The position numbers and the translations under genes were made by a program. A DNA stretch of 64,000 nucleotides, from assembly GCF_011682235.2 (NCBI RefSeq), contig NZ_CP076718.1, positions 2,339,793 through 2,403,792 on the forward strand, in the 5' to 3' direction. The notes under the pieces are model-generated. The model worked only from the letters and a program-made list of their open reading frames with translations. It searched no databases and was not told where the DNA came from. Every line of letters begins with the position of its first letter. Positions within the stretch are counted from its first letter, which is position 1. Positions 51,068-60,389 of the stretch are shown here, piece by piece. This stretch comes from Rhodocaloribacter litoris (GTDB taxonomy: Bacteria > Bacteroidota > Rhodothermia > Rhodothermales > ISCAR-4553).

Positions 51068-51529
51068 GAGGATCTCCGGCTCACGGGAGCAGGACCGCCC
51101 GGGGCTCCACCCCCGCCGGCCCGGCTCCGCGGGCTCTCTTGACGTCAGACAAATAAGATCCGGGTCCGGACGACCGGATGAATGGTCATGGCCCCGGCAA
51201 CGGGCGCAGCTATGGCGCTAGTCTCGCAAAATACGACCTTTGCGCCACGCTGTCAAATCCGGAACGCCACCTTCGCGATACCCTTCAGACGCCCCGGAAA
51301 CGCCGTGCGGGCGCGTGACACGCGCAAACCTCCTTCAGGTTTTGGGGCCGGAAACGTCTTCCTGCAATTTTAACCGGAACGACGCGCCCGTTCCTTCCCG
51401 GACTCCCGTGGATGAAACGGGCACAATCCCTATCTTGTACTCCCCCACCCACCCCAAGGCATGCCGTACAGGAAAGCGCCCGGTCCGGCAAGGAACCGGG
51501 CGTGCGGTTCCCCCGGCATGCACCGGCCT
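51068..51529. other. 462-bp divergent intergenic region
   Basis: Between rplM (minus) and the sigma-factor gene (plus). Frames here are short and without family resemblance. Promoters for both sides should be here; no clear -35/-10 pair or Bacteroidetes-type TAnnTTTG box could be fixed. Nothing else is seen. Confidence 0.5.
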
Positions 51530-52165
51530 ATGTTTACCCAGGCATTGCATGCAATCCAGGCCGTCGCCGCCCAGCTCCCGTTCCACCTCGACGACACGGA
51601 ACGGGTCAACGAGGTTTTCCGAACGTGGCGCACCCGGGAAACACCGGAGACCCGGCGCCTCGTCGACGTGTGGACCTACTGCTACACCTGGCGCTACTTC
51701 CTCATGAAGTTCATGCAGGAGCCGGCCTACGACACCGCCGACTTCGACGTGCTGGTGGAGAATGCCTACCGGAAGATCGAAAGGCACCGCGGCGAGCTCG
51801 ACGCCGACAACCTGTATGCCCAGTGGGTGAGCGTCGTATGCAAGAACACCTTTCTCAACTACGTCCGGCGCCGCCGCCGGAAACTTCCCCTGGACAACCT
51901 GGACGACACCCGGAACGTCCCGCCCCCCTCACCCGACAGCCTCGACGCCGGCACCGTCTACCTGGCGGTACGGCATGCCATCGACCGCCTGCCGCCGGCC
52001 CTGCAGGAGGCGGCCCGGATGCGGTTGCTGGAAAACGCGACCTACGAGGAGATGGGAAACCGCCTGGGAAAACCGCTGCCGACGCTCCGCACCTACGTCA
52101 ACAAGGCCATCAAACGATTGCGAAAAGACCCCGGGCTCCGGCACCTGTTAACCGGTCTATCTTGA
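51530..52165 (+). CDS. Sigma-70 family RNA polymerase sigma factor
   Basis: 211 residues from ATG 51530 (MFTQALHAIQAVAAQLPFHL); the ATG at 51518 is also possible. Region-2-like helices (DFDVLVENAYRKIERHRGEL, WVSVVCKNTFLNYVRRRRRK) and a region-4 helix-turn-helix (AIDRLPPALQEAARMRLLEN, then YEEMGNRLGKPLPTLRTYVNKAIKRLRK) are visible. The next gene is a membrane protein that could hold this factor at the membrane, so an extracytoplasmic-function type is likely. Confidence 0.85.
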   Translation: MFTQALHAIQAVAAQLPFHLDDTERVNEVFRTWRTRETPETRRLVDVWTYCYTWRYFLMKFMQEPAYDTADFDVLVENAYRKIERHRGELDADNLYAQWVSVVCKNTFLNYVRRRRRKLPLDNLDDTRNVPPPSPDSLDAGTVYLAVRHAIDRLPPALQEAARMRLLENATYEEMGNRLGKPLPTLRTYVNKAIKRLRKDPGLRHLLTGLS

Positions 52166-52292
52166 ATTTTCATAGAAGGAGGTTAGATGCACACAGGTCA
52201 GGGTGTTTGGATGGCAAGAGATCCTGGCGCCGGTATATGCAACCCCCGCCCGGCCACCGACTGATCGAATTCTTTTCTGCGAGGAGTTACGC

Positions 52293-53237
52293 ATGACGAA
52301 GATCGAGGAAAAGCTGCTCCTGTACACGGAGCTCTCGCCGGCGGAGCGGCGCGAGGTGGATGCCTACGTGGCCGGGCACCCCGAATGGAAAGCTCCGTGG
52401 GAGGAGGCGCGCGCCTTCGCAGCGTTGTTGCACCGCGCCGGCACACTGCGGCAAGACCCGCCCTCGGACGAAGTGCTCGCCTACTACGTCGCCACACGGC
52501 GAATGGAACGGCATCCGGGCCCCGCTCCGCTCCAGGAAGTGTTCGAGTGGCTGGAGGCACGCCTTGCCGGAGACGCCGGGCTGCAACAGCGGTGCAACCA
52601 GCTGGAACAGCGGATGTACCAGATCGAAGCGGCCGGTGACTTCGCCCGCCGGTTCGAGGAACTGACCGGCCACACCCTGGGGCCGCCGGCGACGTCCCGG
52701 GCGCCGGACCGCCCCGCCCGCCCGGCCGCACGCCTGCATCGCCTTATCGCGCGGCCGCTGGGACGCATGGCGGCCGTCGTCTGCCTCCTCGTCCTGTGCT
52801 ACGGCACCCTCTTCCTCGCAAGCGAACTCACAACGAGCGACCTGACCCAGGCCGCTCTCACCACCGACGAGGCCCTCGAGGCGTTCGGACCCCGCCTCCG
52901 GGCCACGTTCGACGCCTCGGACGACGCCCGGGCCGACAGCCTCTATCTCCTGGGCCTCGAGGCACTGCGGGACAGCCGCCGCTCATTCCTGGGCCTTTTC
53001 CCCCGCTTCGACCCCGACCGGCTCCGGCAGGCCGCCGGCTATTTCGAGGCTGCCGGCGAACTGGTGCCCCGCAACTCCTATCTGGACCTGGAGATACAGT
53101 TCTACCTCGGCAAGATCCACCTGGCCCGGCAGGACACCGCCGCCGCAATCGCCGCGTTCGAGCAGGTCGTGGAGGAGGGCGGCAGCCAGAGCGCCGAAGC
53201 CCGGGCCATTCTGGAGATGCTGCACGCGCGTCCCTGA
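52293..53237 (+). CDS. Single-pass membrane protein with TPR-like C-terminus, candidate anti-sigma factor
   Basis: 314 residues from ATG 52293, with GAGGAG nine bases upstream. The N-terminal 180 residues are cytoplasmic-looking: TELSPAERREVDAYVAGHPE resembles the start of anti-sigma domains, with no zinc-finger Cys. One helix (MAAVVCLLVLCYGTLFLASEL region, about 183-203) is followed by an outside part with TPR-like helices (RQAAGYFEAAGELVPRN, IHLARQDTAAAIAAFEQVV). Directly after the sigma-factor gene, so it probably regulates it. Function by context only. Confidence 0.65.
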   Translation: MTKIEEKLLLYTELSPAERREVDAYVAGHPEWKAPWEEARAFAALLHRAGTLRQDPPSDEVLAYYVATRRMERHPGPAPLQEVFEWLEARLAGDAGLQQRCNQLEQRMYQIEAAGDFARRFEELTGHTLGPPATSRAPDRPARPAARLHRLIARPLGRMAAVVCLLVLCYGTLFLASELTTSDLTQAALTTDEALEAFGPRLRATFDASDDARADSLYLLGLEALRDSRRSFLGLFPRFDPDRLRQAAGYFEAAGELVPRNSYLDLEIQFYLGKIHLARQDTAAAIAAFEQVVEEGGSQSAEARAILEMLHARP

Positions 53238-53245
53238 GGCCCGGC

Positions 53246-54085
53246 CTAGCTGTCCAGAAACAGCGGGGCAGGGCACGACTTGAGCAGGGCTACCGTCGTG
53301 GAGCCGAAAGCGATCTCCCGGATCTTGGAAACCGAGTGGGCACCCGCCACCACCAGATCGGCGCCATACTCCTCGGCGTGCTTGACGATCAGGTCGGTCG
53401 GGTTGTCTCCCTTCATGCTCTGCGCCTGCACGGGAAAGCCGTGTGCCTTCAGGTAGGCCTGCGCCAGCCGCAGGATCAGCTCCGATTCGGAGGCGCTGTC
53501 CCTGTGTATGTTCAGCAGCTTCACCTCGAGGTCGTCGCCAAAGGGACGCAGGTGTATGAACCGGCGGAGGGCGCGTGCGGACGCCCTGCTGCCGTCGTAA
53601 GCCACCAGCACCCGCTTCACCGGGTGGTAGGCTCCTCCCACCACCAGCGTCGGCGCAATGGTGTTTTTGACGACACGCGCCAGGGTGTTGGTGTCCTGTT
53701 TCGAATGGCCGTAGAAGAAGTGCGGATCCTTGCCGACGACGAGGAGATCGTGGTAGTTCATGTCTTCCACGATGCGTTCGAACGGAACGCCTTCCTCCAC
53801 CACTTCCGTGTGCGGCAACCCGGCCTTTTCGACCTCCTTCTGAAACGAGGCAATCAGCTGCTGCGCGACGGCGCGCGTCTCCTCGGTCAGCCGCTCGCGA
53901 AGCTTCTCGGCGTAATACATGCTGCCGATGCCCCCGCCGCGCGCGCTGGCCTCGATGCTACCCAGGTCTACGACGGCCAGGCCGGTCACCTCGGCACCAT
54001 ACCGCCGGGCAATGTCCTCGGCATACCGGATGGCCACCAGGGTGTCCGAGTCGGGATCCAGCGCCACAAGAATTCTTTTGATCAT
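53246..54085 (-). CDS. Universal stress protein with two USP domains
   Basis: 279 residues from ATG 54085 (MIKRILVALDPDSDTLVAIR). Two tandem USP domains: the first ends VVKNTIAPTLVVG, the second begins VKRVLVAYDGSRASARALRR and ends STTVALLKSCPAPLF. The segments GxxGS and VAYDGS are ATP-binding-type. It acts in the cytoplasm in stress survival. It converges on the TPR protein gene, 8 bases apart. Confidence 0.93.
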   Translation of the reverse strand: MIKRILVALDPDSDTLVAIRYAEDIARRYGAEVTGLAVVDLGSIEASARGGGIGSMYYAEKLRERLTEETRAVAQQLIASFQKEVEKAGLPHTEVVEEGVPFERIVEDMNYHDLLVVGKDPHFFYGHSKQDTNTLARVVKNTIAPTLVVGGAYHPVKRVLVAYDGSRASARALRRFIHLRPFGDDLEVKLLNIHRDSASESELILRLAQAYLKAHGFPVQAQSMKGDNPTDLIVKHAEEYGADLVVAGAHSVSKIREIAFGSTTVALLKSCPAPLFLDS

Positions 54086-54289
54086 GGCAGACCCATGCTG
54101 CATTGTGGGGATTCGGTCCACAAACTTAAGCGAAGGAGACGGCGCGCACAATCGGTCCGGTGAGAAAACCGTACAAAGGCGCCCTGCATATTCCTTTCCG
54201 GTAATACAACGGCAACCCGGACACAGGCACCGGTATACCGGCGTGTATCAATCCTCTCCCTGCCTGTCCCCCGCGTTTCCCACACCCTT

Positions 54290-54690
54290 TTCTATAACAG
54301 TTTTTTTAAAGAATCGGATGTTTTAGTAGTAGTAGGATCTGTGGAAATGTGGACAACGGAAAAATCCACATCGGGGTGGGTGATGGGTGGATAAAAAGGA
54401 GGGTTGATCCCCAGCCTGTCCACACGGAGGGTGCGTTTTGAAGTCGCGGGCGTACGTGTTTTGCGCGGAAAGGGCGGGTTATGCACGTTTCCACCGTTGT
54501 CCACAGAAAAGAGGGGAACGACGGCCGGAATTTGTCCACCGTGGCGGGGGATGTGGATCGATCCGGATAACGTGTGCGGGAGGAGGGGGAAAATCCACAC
54601 GTGTCCACATCGTGGATAACCCGGCGGGTTTATCCAGACCTCGTCCCCCGGCTTATCAACGGGTTGTCCACGGTGTGGAAAGCGAAAAGG
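54290..54690. other. Probable chromosomal replication origin (oriC): cluster of DnaA boxes
   Basis: No gene lies in 54086-54718. Some 16 sites match TTATCCACA or its complement at 7-8 of 9 bases. Those at 8 of 9 are 54348-54356, 54386-54394, 54497-54505, 54611-54619 and 54630-54638; others include 54362, 54416, 54479, 54532, 54552, 54591, 54601, 54653 and 54664. They lie on both strands in about 340 bases. An AT-rich stretch (54296-54325) with a DnaA-trio stands at the left end, as the unwinding element. Genes to the left run mainly leftward and to the right mainly rightward. dnaA itself is not in the window. Confidence 0.85.
54324..54335 (+). promoter_or_regulatory. DnaA-trio element
   Basis: TAGTAGTAGTAG, that is four 3'-GAT-5' trinucleotides in a row, placed next to DnaA boxes at 54340-54356 and adjoining the AT-rich tract. 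This is the arrangement described for the bacterial origin unwinding region, where DnaA loads on single strand from the box into the trios. Confidence 0.8.
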
Positions 54691-54718
54691 GCGGCTGCGG
54701 ATGGCCGGCGCGGGGCCG

Positions 54719-56008
54719 TCACGGTTTTCCGAGAAGGGCGAACATCTCTTTCTTGTAGGCCTCGACGCCCGGCTGATCGAAGGGGTTGATGCCGAGCAGG
54801 TAGCCGCCGACGGCCACGGCGTGCTCGAAGAAGTAGAGGCAGGCCCCCAGGTCGCCGGGGGCGATGCGGTCGAGCCAGAGGGTCATGGCCGGCACGCCGC
54901 CGGCGACGTGCGCGCGGAGGGTTCCCTCGTAGGCCTGGCGGTTGATGTGGCGCATCGTCTGTCCGGCGAGGTAGTCGAGCCCGTCCAGGTTGTCGCCGGT
55001 GGCGGGCACCGGCAGGTCGCCGCCGTCGTGCTCGGCCATGAGGAACGTCTCGATGAGCAGGCGTTTGCCATCTTGCACGTACTGGCCGAGCGAGTGGAGG
55101 TCGGTCGAGTACTGGACGACGGCGGGGAAGAGGCCTTTGTGGTCCTTCCCCTCACTCTCGCCGAAGAGCTGTTGCCACCACCCGCCGATGCCGGCCAGGC
55201 GCGGCTCGAAGACGGCCAGCACTTCGACGGCATAGCCGTGCTCGTGGAGCAGGTAGCGCCGGGCGGCATAGTCGAGCGCGGGGTTGTCCCCGGTGCCGGA
55301 GAACCGGCGGCAGGCGTCGACGGCGCCATAGAAAAGGGCGTGGATGTCGATGCCGGCGACGGCGATGGGAAGGAGGCCGACGGGGGTGAGGACGGAGAAG
55401 CGCCCGCCCACGTCTGGCGGGATGACGTATTTCTTATAGCCCTTCTCCGCCCGGAGTTGGTTGAGGGCACCGCGTTCCGGGTCGGTGGTGACGATGATGC
55501 GGCGGTCGGCGTCGTCGAACCGGGCTTCGAGCCACTGCCGGAGGAAGCGGAAGGCCAGCGCGGGCTCCAGCGTGGTGCCGCTCTTGGAGATGACGTTCAG
55601 GTAGACCGACTTTCCTTCGAGGTAGGCCATCAACTCGCGCAGGTAGGCGCCGCTCATGTGGTGGCCGGCGAAGAGGATCTCGGGCGTGCGGGGGGCGTCG
55701 TCCCCGCGGCGGGCCGGGAAGTAAGGCGTGAGGGCGTCGATGACCGCCTTCGCGCCGAGGTAGGACCCGCCGATACCGATACAGACGAGCACGTCCGCAC
55801 GCTCGCGGATCTCGGCGGCCGTCGCGGCGAGGTCTTCGAGCAGGGCGTCGTTCGGAGAGAGCAACAGGTCGCGCCAGCCCGTAAATTCGTGTCCGGCGCC
55901 CGTCTTTTCGATGAGGGCGCGATGGGCTGCCTCCACCCGGGGGCGCAGGGTCTCCAGGGCACTTTTCTCTATGAAAGCGTCAACCGGCGTCGGGTCGAAT
56001 CGGAGCAT
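54719..56008 (-). CDS. pgi: Glucose-6-phosphate isomerase
   Basis: 429 residues from ATG 56008 (MLRFDPTPVDAFIEKSALET). It interconverts glucose-6-phosphate and fructose-6-phosphate. LVCIGIGGSYLGAKAVIDAL, NVISKSGTTLEPALAF and the C-terminal GGYLLGINPFDQPGVEAYK are family signatures. The size matches the shorter bacterial type. The open frame continues to 56134 without family-like sequence. It reads toward the origin, against the trend of its neighbours. Confidence 0.96.
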   Translation of the reverse strand: MLRFDPTPVDAFIEKSALETLRPRVEAAHRALIEKTGAGHEFTGWRDLLLSPNDALLEDLAATAAEIRERADVLVCIGIGGSYLGAKAVIDALTPYFPARRGDDAPRTPEILFAGHHMSGAYLRELMAYLEGKSVYLNVISKSGTTLEPALAFRFLRQWLEARFDDADRRIIVTTDPERGALNQLRAEKGYKKYVIPPDVGGRFSVLTPVGLLPIAVAGIDIHALFYGAVDACRRFSGTGDNPALDYAARRYLLHEHGYAVEVLAVFEPRLAGIGGWWQQLFGESEGKDHKGLFPAVVQYSTDLHSLGQYVQDGKRLLIETFLMAEHDGGDLPVPATGDNLDGLDYLAGQTMRHINRQAYEGTLRAHVAGGVPAMTLWLDRIAPGDLGACLYFFEHAVAVGGYLLGINPFDQPGVEAYKKEMFALLGKP

Positions 56009-56133
56009 CGCGGAAGGGGATCGGGTTGGTAGGGACCGTGGAAGGTGTCGCCGCATGAACAGACGCAGCGGGTGTTTGTACATCCAAAATTCTAAATTCG
56101 AGAACCGAAAAATCCGGGAGGGGGAGAATAACA

Positions 56134-57348
56134 ATGCGTGAATTCATTTCGGTGGAGGAGGCCCGTGCGCTGGTGCTGGAGGCGGTGGCAGCGCAGCCGG
56201 TGGAGCGTGTCCCGCTGGCGCAGGCCTACGGGCGGACGCTGGCGGAGCCGGTGGTGAGCCGCGAGCACATCCCGCCGTTCGACAACGCGGCGATGGACGG
56301 GTTTGCCGTGCGGAGCGCGGATCTGGCGACGTTGCCGTCTTCGCTGCGGGTGATCGAGGACGTGCGGGCAGGGGGAATCCCTTCGCACGCCATCGTGCCG
56401 GGCACGTGCGCGCGCATCATGACCGGGGCCCCCGTGCCGGAGGGGGCGGACACGGTCGTGCCGGTGGAGTGGACGGAGACCGGTGAGGACGCGGGTTCGG
56501 TCCGGATGCTGCGGGTGCCGCCGGCAGGAGGGCACGTGCGCCGGGCGGGCGAGGACGTGCGGGCGGGCGAGACGGTGCTCGGGGCGGGGGCGGTCGTGAC
56601 GCCGCCCGTGGTGGGCCTGCTGGCGACGCTGGGGTATGCCGAGGTGGCCGTGCGCGTGCCGCCGCGGGTGGCCGTCGTCGCCACGGGCGACGAGCTGGTG
56701 CCCCCGGAGGCGACGCCGGGGCCGGGGCAGATCCGAAACGCCAACGGGCCGGCCCTCGCCGCGCAGGCCCAGGCCGCCGGCGCCGAGGTCCTGCCGCCCC
56801 TGCACGCCCGCGACACGCTCGAGGACATCCGCACCGCCGTCGAGCGGGCCCTGGAAGCCGACGTGCTCGTCTTCTCCGGCGGGGTGTCGGTGGGGGACTA
56901 CGACTTCGTGAAGCAGGTGCTCGACGAGATGGGCCTGACGCTGCGGTTCTGGAAGGTGCGGCAGCGCCCGGGCAAGCCCCTGGCCTTCGGGCTGCTCGGC
57001 GGCAAGCCCGTCTTTGGCCTGCCCGGCAACCCGGTTTCCTCGGCGGTGTGCTTCGAGCAGTACGTCCGCCCGGCGCTGGCGAAGATGCTGGGGCGGGCCG
57101 CGGTGCTGCGCCCGTGCCTGCGGGCCGTCCTGGCGGCGCCGGCGAAGAAGGTGGCCGGGCTGCACTATTTCGCCCGCGGCGTCGCCGCCACCGGCGCGGA
57201 CGGGCGCCTCACGGTGCACCTGGCCGGGCCGCAGGGCTCACACGTCTATACCTCGGTCGTACGGGCGAACTGCCTCGTTCACCTGCCTGAAACGATGGTG
57301 GATCCGGAAGCCGGCACGCTTGTTGACGTGGAATGGTTGAACTGGTGA
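56134..57348 (+). CDS. moeA: Molybdopterin molybdotransferase MoeA
   Basis: 404 residues, with GGGAGGGGGAG before the ATG. It inserts molybdate into molybdopterin. PPFDNAAMDGFAV, RIMTGAPVPEGADTVVP, VAVVATGDELVPP, FSGGVSVGDYDFVK and VFGLPGNPVSSAVCF are the standard segments in order. No other molybdenum-cofactor gene is in the window. Confidence 0.96.
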   Translation: MREFISVEEARALVLEAVAAQPVERVPLAQAYGRTLAEPVVSREHIPPFDNAAMDGFAVRSADLATLPSSLRVIEDVRAGGIPSHAIVPGTCARIMTGAPVPEGADTVVPVEWTETGEDAGSVRMLRVPPAGGHVRRAGEDVRAGETVLGAGAVVTPPVVGLLATLGYAEVAVRVPPRVAVVATGDELVPPEATPGPGQIRNANGPALAAQAQAAGAEVLPPLHARDTLEDIRTAVERALEADVLVFSGGVSVGDYDFVKQVLDEMGLTLRFWKVRQRPGKPLAFGLLGGKPVFGLPGNPVSSAVCFEQYVRPALAKMLGRAAVLRPCLRAVLAAPAKKVAGLHYFARGVAATGADGRLTVHLAGPQGSHVYTSVVRANCLVHLPETMVDPEAGTLVDVEWLNW

Positions 57349-57402
57349 ACACGCCGGCAACCTGCCGGAATGTCCAGCCTGCAGACCATACGGTACGGAA
57401 TA

Positions 57403-58017
57403 ATGCATAGACGATCCCTGCAAGCCATCCTTTTCGCGTTGCTCCTGCTGCCGCTTCCGGACGCCCCGGCGCAGGACCGCCTGGCGGTGGGGAGCAAGGT
57501 GCCGCTGGTCGACCTGCCCCTGCCGGGCGTGGACGGCGACACGATCACCCTGGCGGCGGCCGCCGGGGAGAACGGGCTGCTCGTTCTCTTCTCTTCGAAC
57601 ACCTGCCCGTGGGTCGATGCCTGGGAGGATCGCTACCGGGTCGTTGCAGAGACGGCCCGCTCGCTCGGCATCGGCATGGTCGTCGTCAACCCGAATGCGG
57701 GATACCGGGACCGGGGCGACGGGCCGGCGGAGATGAGGGCCCGGGCGGAGGAGAAGGGCTACGCGTTCCCCTACGTGGTGGACCCGGATCATCGCCTCGC
57801 CGACGCGTTCGGGGCCGAGCGCACGCCGGAGGTGTTTCTGTTCGACGGCACCCTGACGCTCGTCTACGAGGGCGCCATCGACGACAGCCCCCGCGATCCG
57901 GAGGCGGTGCAGCAGCCCTACCTGCTCGACGCTCTCCATGCCCTGGCCGAGGGCCGTCCCGTCCCCGCCGCGTCGACGCGGTCCATGGGCTGCACCATCC
58001 GCCGCACGCAGGATTGA
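57403..58017 (+). CDS. Exported thioredoxin-family/redoxin protein
   Basis: 204 residues from ATG 57403; a signal peptide (AILFALLLLPLPDAPAQ) is followed by a thioredoxin fold. The active site is SSNTCPWVDAWEDRY with Cys68 and no second Cys in CxxC form; a late Cys in MGCTIRR near the end may be the resolving one, as in related redoxin-family proteins. An ATG at 57370 would add 11 residues. It acts in the envelope as a thiol oxidoreductase. Confidence 0.85.
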   Translation: MHRRSLQAILFALLLLPLPDAPAQDRLAVGSKVPLVDLPLPGVDGDTITLAAAAGENGLLVLFSSNTCPWVDAWEDRYRVVAETARSLGIGMVVVNPNAGYRDRGDGPAEMRARAEEKGYAFPYVVDPDHRLADAFGAERTPEVFLFDGTLTLVYEGAIDDSPRDPEAVQQPYLLDALHALAEGRPVPAASTRSMGCTIRRTQD

Positions 58018-58057
58018 CACGGCGGCAACAATTGGCGGGGCGTGCCGTTTTTTCGGT

Positions 58058-60319
58058 ATGGTAGCCCGTTACGCCCTGTTGCCCGTGTGCCGGCTCCTTG
58101 CCGTGATGCTTGTGCTCGCCGTGCCGGCGGCCGTGCGGGCGCAGCCCGCCGGCGGCTGGCTGGTCCGGGGCGACTCGCTCCGGGACGCCGGGGCCTACGA
58201 GCTGGCCCGCAAGGCCTACGAGCGGGCCCGCGATGCCCGCTTCGTCGAGGCGACGCTCCGCCTCGGCACGCTCGCCCTCGACCTGGGCCGCTGGGGTGAG
58301 GCCGGCGACCGCTTCGACGAGGTGCTCGAACGCGACCCCGACCACCTGGCCGCCCACTACTACCGCGCCATCGCCCACCGCGAGGCCGGCCTCTTTCGCC
58401 CACCCTTCGGTCCGTTGCGCGAGGCGCTCGCATGGCGGAAGGCCGAAGCCCACTTCGAACACGTGCTTGCGCGCGACTCCGCGTTTCAGGACGTGCTCGT
58501 GCAGTACGCCCGGCTCGAAGCCTATCGGGGCAACCACGAAAGGGCGATCGGCCTCGGCTATGCCGGGCTTCGCCTCCGCCCCGAACTCCCCGAAGTCCAC
58601 CTCGGGCTCGTCGTCCTCTACCGGCGCTTCCTTCGCGAAGACGAGGACACGGCGACGGCCTGGCTCGCCGCGCACGAGGACCCCTATGCCGCCTTCTTCC
58701 GGGCGGAGCGCCTGCGCCGGGCGGGAGACCTCGCCGCCGCGGCGGCGGCGTACCTCGATCTGCTCGGCCGGACCGGTCCGATGCCCCGCACGCTCGTGCT
58801 GCTGGCGCTGGCGCGCGTGGAGGCTGCCCGCGGCCACCCGGACCGCTGCGAGGCCTGGTACCTCCGCGCCGTCGACGGGATCGCCTCGCCCGTCGAGGCG
58901 GCCTTCGTCTTTGCTGACACCGGCTACATCCTCGCGCCGGACGAGTTGCGGGCCTACCGCCGGCTCGCCGACCCCGCCGCCCTCCGTGCCTTCTTCCGGC
59001 GCGTGTGGGCCCGGCGCGACCCGCTGCCCGCCGCCCCGGAGAACCCGCGCCTCGCCGAGCACTACCGCCGGCTCGTCTACGTCGAAGAACAGTTCGCCTA
59101 CCACGGACGCCTGGCCTGGTGGAACGACCCCGACAAGGTCAACCGGCTCGCGTTCGCCGAGGTCTACCGCCTGCCCCGCGACTTCAACGACAAAGGGCTG
59201 ATCTACCTGCGCCACGGCCCGCCGGACGACCGGGTCGCCACGCTCGAAGCCGAGACGCCGAACGAATCGTGGCGCTACGCGGCCACGGGCGACGAACCCC
59301 CGATGATTTTCCACTTCGCCACGCTCGGCGGAGCTGCCTGGCGGCTCGTGCCGGTGCTCCTCGGCGCTGAGGTCATGAACGACCGCCTCGACTGGGGCGC
59401 CCCCTTCATGCGCGGCTACCTGATCTACCAGGACGAGCCCCGGCGGCGCGAGCTCGACCTGCTCGGCTTCGAGCAGGAGATGCGCGCGCAGAGCCAGGCC
59501 GACGTCGACCGCGGCCTCACCACCGACCGGCACACCTGGGTGCCGCCCGTCGAGCGGCTCGACCTGCCCGCCGTGACGGCGGCGTTCCGCGACGGGGACG
59601 GCCGTACGCGCCTGGAGGTGCATTTTGCCTTCCCGGCAGCGACCCTGGCCCGGCACGCCCCCGCGCACGCGCGCCATGTGAACGTGGAGGCCGGCCTGAG
59701 CCTGCGCACGACGACCTTCGACGACGTCGCCACGGAGCGCGTCCGGCGGCGCGTGCCCCGCTCCGCCGATCCCACCGGCGGCGTCCTCGACGCTCTCGCC
59801 GTCACGGCTCCGCCGGACTCGTACCGCGTTGACCTCCACGTGCGCACGGAGGACGGGCGCGTCCTCGGCACCGCCCGCCTCGACCGCCGCCTGCCCGGCT
59901 TCTCCGGCCCGGGGCTCGCCGTGAGCGACCTGCTCCTGGCCCATGACATCGCACCGGTACCGCCCGGCGAGACGGGCACCCACCACGACCTGCGCGTAAA
60001 GGCCGCTCCCACGCTCCGTTTCCCGCGCCGCCGTCCCTTCTTCGTCTACTTCGAAATCTACCACCTCACCCCCGGCGACGACGGACGGGCGCGCTACACG
60101 CTCGAATACACGCTCACGCCCGAGCGGGGAAAGCGGCGGGCCAGGGCGTCGCTCACCCTCCGGGTCGACCATGAGGTGCCGGGGAGCACGGCCGTCGAGT
60201 ACACCGAGATCGATGCCGGCCGGGTGGAGCCGGGGGCCTACGTGCTGGCCGTCACCGTCACCGACCGGCGGACGGATCGCTCCGCCACCTCCATACGGCG
60301 AATCGAGATCGAAAAATGA
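58058..60319 (+). CDS. Exported TPR protein with a GWxTD-like C-terminal part
   Basis: 753 residues from ATG 58058. A signal peptide (LLAVMLVLAVPAAVRAQ) comes first; TPR-type helices fill about 35-270 (AYELARKAYERARDARFVEA, AGDRFDEVLERDPDHLAAHY). Next is a domain like the GWxTD family: YRLPRDFNDKGLIYLRHGPP resembles its core, where others have the W-x-TD-x-G motif, which is not exact here. The last 300 residues are beta-rich. Family role unknown; such proteins occur in Bacteroidetes-type lineages. It is followed by the NUDIX gene. Confidence 0.75.
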   Translation: MVARYALLPVCRLLAVMLVLAVPAAVRAQPAGGWLVRGDSLRDAGAYELARKAYERARDARFVEATLRLGTLALDLGRWGEAGDRFDEVLERDPDHLAAHYYRAIAHREAGLFRPPFGPLREALAWRKAEAHFEHVLARDSAFQDVLVQYARLEAYRGNHERAIGLGYAGLRLRPELPEVHLGLVVLYRRFLREDEDTATAWLAAHEDPYAAFFRAERLRRAGDLAAAAAAYLDLLGRTGPMPRTLVLLALARVEAARGHPDRCEAWYLRAVDGIASPVEAAFVFADTGYILAPDELRAYRRLADPAALRAFFRRVWARRDPLPAAPENPRLAEHYRRLVYVEEQFAYHGRLAWWNDPDKVNRLAFAEVYRLPRDFNDKGLIYLRHGPPDDRVATLEAETPNESWRYAATGDEPPMIFHFATLGGAAWRLVPVLLGAEVMNDRLDWGAPFMRGYLIYQDEPRRRELDLLGFEQEMRAQSQADVDRGLTTDRHTWVPPVERLDLPAVTAAFRDGDGRTRLEVHFAFPAATLARHAPAHARHVNVEAGLSLRTTTFDDVATERVRRRVPRSADPTGGVLDALAVTAPPDSYRVDLHVRTEDGRVLGTARLDRRLPGFSGPGLAVSDLLLAHDIAPVPPGETGTHHDLRVKAAPTLRFPRRRPFFVYFEIYHLTPGDDGRARYTLEYTLTPERGKRRARASLTLRVDHEVPGSTAVEYTEIDAGRVEPGAYVLAVTVTDRRTDRSATSIRRIEIEK

Positions 60320-60389
60320 GCGGTCCCGCCGGGTTGGAGAGTTCGCGTTTCGTGGGATATGTTGTGCGCTGCGTGGGGAGCGCAACGGG

